A DNA stretch of 64,000 bases from Streptomyces bicolor (GTDB lineage: Bacteria > Actinomycetota > Actinomycetes > Streptomycetales > Streptomycetaceae). The notes under the pieces were generated by a model. That model saw nothing but the letters and a program-made list of their open reading frames with translations. It had not been told where the DNA came from and searched no databases. The stretch spans positions 310,001 through 374,000 of the forward strand of contig NZ_JOFS01000001.1 of assembly GCF_000719285.1 (NCBI RefSeq). The letters run 5' to 3'. Positions 61,749-64,000 of this stretch are shown here, one piece after another. Each line of letters opens with the position of its first letter. Within the stretch, counting starts at the first letter, position 1. Both the position numbers and the translations under genes were made by a program.

Positions 61749-62555
61749 ATGTCCGAGAGCGTGTCGGTGCGCTGCCCGGTCTGCCGGCGCGAGCATCTGT
61801 ACGAGGCACCCGCGTATCCCTGCGAGTGCGGGGCGCCCGTCTCGCCGCCGCTCGACCCGCAGGGGATCGCTTCGGCGGTCACCCATCGCGCCTGGGACGA
61901 CGAATGGATCACCGCGCGCTGTGCGGCGTGCGGCCGGGAAGGCGAGTGGCCCCGTCCGGAGCTGGGCTGCACCTGCGGGACCGTGCTGCGCGTGCCCGTG
62001 GCGCAGGAGTCCGCGGGCGCTCAGCGCGAAACCACGGACGCACGCCGGGAGGCGACGGACGCACCGCGGTGCGCAACGGACTCAGCGCAGGAGGCCACGG
62101 ACGTACCGCACACGGCCACTGGCGCGCCGCAGGGCGTCACGGGCACGCCGCACCGGCAGACCCGCTCCACCCGCCGCCCCTTCCAGCCCGTCACGATCCG
62201 CACCGCGCGCGACGCGGTCACGGCGGCCGCCGTCTATCTGCGCTGGCTCGGCTACCGGGACATCCGCCGCGCCGACCAGCGGCCGCCGACCGGTATCGGC
62301 ATCGCCGCCCACGGTCTGCTCGCCCAGGTCGACCCGACCGTACGGCCGGCCTCCCTGCGGGACGTGGAGTGTCTGTGGCTGACGGCCATGACGGAGTCCG
62401 CGGCCTGTGTCTACTTCTCCCTCGCCGGATACGCCCCCGACGCCCGCACCCGGGCCGACACCCTGGGCGTCCCCCTCTTCGTCCTCGACCTCACGGGCAC
62501 CCCGCAGCCGGTCAACAGCCTCGCCGACGACCTGGACGCGACGGGCGCCCGGTAA
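61749..62555 (+). CDS. Zinc-ribbon protein with Mrr-like C-terminal domain
   Basis: 268 residues from the ATG at 61749 (GGAG upstream). The first 90 residues hold two Cys-rich ribbons (CPVCRREH...CECG; CAACGREGEW...CTCG). A Thr/Ala-rich linker of about 11-residue imperfect repeats (REATDAPRCATD-like) follows. The C-terminal 120 residues resemble the Mrr restriction-endonuclease fold (AAAVYLRWLGYRDIRRAD and LGVPLFVLDLTG), but the catalytic Asp/Gln-x-Lys pattern is not evident, so nuclease activity is doubtful. Single gene divergent from gcl. Confidence 0.65.
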   Translation: MSESVSVRCPVCRREHLYEAPAYPCECGAPVSPPLDPQGIASAVTHRAWDDEWITARCAACGREGEWPRPELGCTCGTVLRVPVAQESAGAQRETTDARREATDAPRCATDSAQEATDVPHTATGAPQGVTGTPHRQTRSTRRPFQPVTIRTARDAVTAAAVYLRWLGYRDIRRADQRPPTGIGIAAHGLLAQVDPTVRPASLRDVECLWLTAMTESAACVYFSLAGYAPDARTRADTLGVPLFVLDLTGTPQPVNSLADDLDATGAR

Positions 62556-62596
62556 TCCGCTCGCGCCCGGCACCCCCGCCGACAGACACTCGGCGC

Positions 62597-63100
62597 ATGC
62601 GCATCCGCCCCGCCACGCCGGTCGAGCTCCCGGCCCTTCAGGACATCGAGCGTGCCGCGGGCACCCCGTTCCGCGCCCTGGACATGGCGGCGATCGCCGA
62701 CGACGAGCCGCCCGACCTGGACGCGCTGGAGCGCTTCCGCCGGGCGGGCCGCGCCTGGGTCGCCTGCGCCGGCGGCGACGACCCGATCGGCTATCTGGTC
62801 TGCGAACCCGTCGACGGCGCCCTGCACATCGAGCAGGTCACGGTGCACCCGGACTTCGCGCACCGCCGCATCGGCCGGGCCCTCCTCGCGTACGCCACCG
62901 ACCGCGCACACGACGAGGGCCTGACCGGTCTCACCCTGACCACCTTCACCGAGGTCCCGTGGAACGCGCCGTACTACGCACGCCTCGGCTTCCGCGTCCT
63001 GGACGAAACCGAACTCACCCCCGGGCTCCGGAGGATCCGCGCCCACGAGGCGGAACTCGGCCTCGACGAGTGGCCCCGGGTCTGCATGCGCCGCCACTAG
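62597..63100 (+). CDS. GNAT-family N-acetyltransferase
   Basis: 167 residues from the ATG at 62597. The GNAT core is visible: [31 protein letters not shown] contains the acetyl-CoA loop (motif A), followed by [25 protein letters not shown] (motif B). Substrate unknown; the family acetylates amines. Its stop overlaps the stop of the convergent acyl-CoA synthetase gene by 3 bp (CTAG). Confidence 0.9.
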   Translation: MRIRPATPVELPALQDIERAAGTPFRALDMAAIADDEPPDLDALERFRRAGRAWVACAGGDDPIGYLVCEPVDGALHIEQVTVHPDFAHRRIGRALLAYATDRAHDEGLTGLTLTTFTEVPWNAPYYARLGFRVLDETELTPGLRRIRAHEAELGLDEWPRVCMRRH

Positions 63101-64000
63101 TCGCCCGCGGCGTACCGCTCCCGCAGCTCGATCTTGCGCACCTTCCCGGAGACCGTCATCGGGAACGAGTCGAGGATGCGCAGGCGGCTCGGGATCTTGT
63201 AGTGCGCCAGTCGGCCGTCGCAGAAGGCCCGCAGCTCCTCCAGGGTCAGCGCGTCACCCGGATCGCGCGGGATGACGCACGCCAGCACCTCCTCGCCGTA
63301 CCGCTCGTGCGGGACCCCGACCACCTGGACGTCCGCGATCTTGGGGTGGGCGTACAGGAACTCCTCGATCTCGCGCGGGTAGATGTTCTCGCCGCCGCGG
63401 ATGATCATGTCCTTGATGCGGCCGACGATCTCGACGTAGCCGTCCTCCCGCATCGTCGCGAGGTCACCGGTGTGCATCCAGCGGCCGGCGTCGACGGCCT
63501 CGGCGGTCTTCTCGGGTTCGTTCCAGTAGCCGAGCATCACGCTGTAGCCGCGCGTGCACAACTCGCCCGCCGTGCCGCGCGGCTGGGTGACGCCCGTCGC
63601 GGGGTCGACGATCTTCACCTCGACGTGCGGGAGGACCCGGCCGACCGTGCCGGTGCGGTGTTCCAGGTCGTCGTCGCGCCGGGTCTGGAGCGAGACCGGC
63701 GAGGTCTCGGTCATGCCGTAGCAGATGGAGACCTCCGCCATGTGCATCTCCGCGACCACCCGCTTCATCACCTCCACCGGGCAGGGCGAGCCCGCCATGA
63801 TGCCGGTGCGCAGGGAGGAGAGGTCGTACGACGCGAAGTCGGGGTGGTTCAGCTCCGCGATGAACATCGTCGGTACGCCGTAGAGCGAAGTGCACCGCTC
63901 CTGCTGGACGGCCTCCAGCGTGGCCTTCGGGTCGAAGGAGGGGGCCGGGATCACCATGCAGGCACCGTGGGATGTGGCGGCCAGATTGCCCATCACCATG
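63097..64000 (-). CDS. AMP-binding acyl-CoA synthetase, C-terminal part
   Basis: The 300 residues in the window are the C-terminal half of an ANL-superfamily ligase whose start lies beyond the right edge. Seen are [13 protein letters not shown] (AMP-binding motif), [61 protein letters not shown] (hinge) and the catalytic Lys in [13 protein letters not shown]. It resembles medium-chain fatty acyl-CoA synthetases. It forms acyl-CoA from acid, ATP and CoA. Confidence 0.93.
   Translation of the reverse strand, partial: MVMGNLAATSHGACMVIPAPSFDPKATLEAVQQERCTSLYGVPTMFIAELNHPDFASYDLSSLRTGIMAGSPCPVEVMKRVVAEMHMAEVSICYGMTETSPVSLQTRRDDDLEHRTGTVGRVLPHVEVKIVDPATGVTQPRGTAGELCTRGYSVMLGYWNEPEKTAEAVDAGRWMHTGDLATMREDGYVEIVGRIKDMIIRGGENIYPREIEEFLYAHPKIADVQVVGVPHERYGEEVLACVIPRDPGDALTLEELRAFCDGRLAHYKIPSRLRILDSFPMTVSGKVRKIELRERYAAGD

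Overview
The window is high-GC actinobacterial chromosome. Codon use with G/C at third positions, GTG starts, 4-bp ATGA/GTGA overlaps and families such as DUF2180, SapA, SNF2/SWIM and AllR-type purine genes all point to Streptomyces. I see no tRNA, rRNA, insertion sequence, prophage or CRISPR array. From memory, much of 10.8-33 kb and 49-61.5 kb follows the order of the S. coelicolor SCO62xx allantoin region, inverted. The 34.4-48.8 kb stretch looks accessory.

Region 1 (1-8.4 kb) is the most unusual part. A leftward operon encodes a FecCD-type metallophore ABC importer (lipoprotein, two permeases, ATPase), a 37-residue Cys-free peptide, a TOMM-type leader-peptide-binding protein and a CocE-family hydrolase that runs off the left edge. 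Divergent from it are a beta-propeller protein and a carboxyl methyltransferase. Three 15-bp sites resembling the actinobacterial Zur box sit at 2106, 6223 and 7531, in front of the peptide gene, the importer/propeller promoters and the methyltransferase. The sites do not resemble Streptomyces DmdR iron boxes. My reading is a zinc-responsive RiPP locus, possibly making a ribosomal zincophore together with its importer.

Region 2 (8.9-26.4 kb) is mostly housekeeping and regulation: a SpoIIE-type phosphatase followed by degenerate remnants, a SWIM/SNF2 pair, a ROK sugar kinase, a GntR regulator, a Gfo/Idh oxidoreductase, a P450, a two-component system, an RNase Sa homologue and two small reductases.

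Region 3 (26.5-33.2 kb and 49.3-61.5 kb) is a purine-to-glyoxylate pathway in two arms. It has an NCS2 permease, 8-oxoguanine deaminase, uricase, HIU hydrolase, OHCU decarboxylase, allantoinase, allantoicase, the IclR-type regulator AllR, malate synthase, glyoxylate carboligase, tartronate semialdehyde reductase, hydroxypyruvate isomerase and a catalase that can remove uricase H2O2. Related inverted repeats (TTCCG-N5-CGGAA and TTCAAC-N5-GTTGAA) recur at most of its promoters and are candidate AllR operators.

Region 4 (33.2-48.8 kb) separates the two arms. It holds a SelW-like/HipA-like pair, two divergent IucA/IucC siderophore synthetases without a transporter, a VWA-domain secreted protein pair, an HxlR regulator divergent from an AlaA-like aminotransferase, and a one-module PKS fused to an alpha-oxoamine synthase. 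The right end has a zinc-ribbon/Mrr-like protein, a GNAT acetyltransferase and the C-terminal part of an acyl-CoA synthetase.
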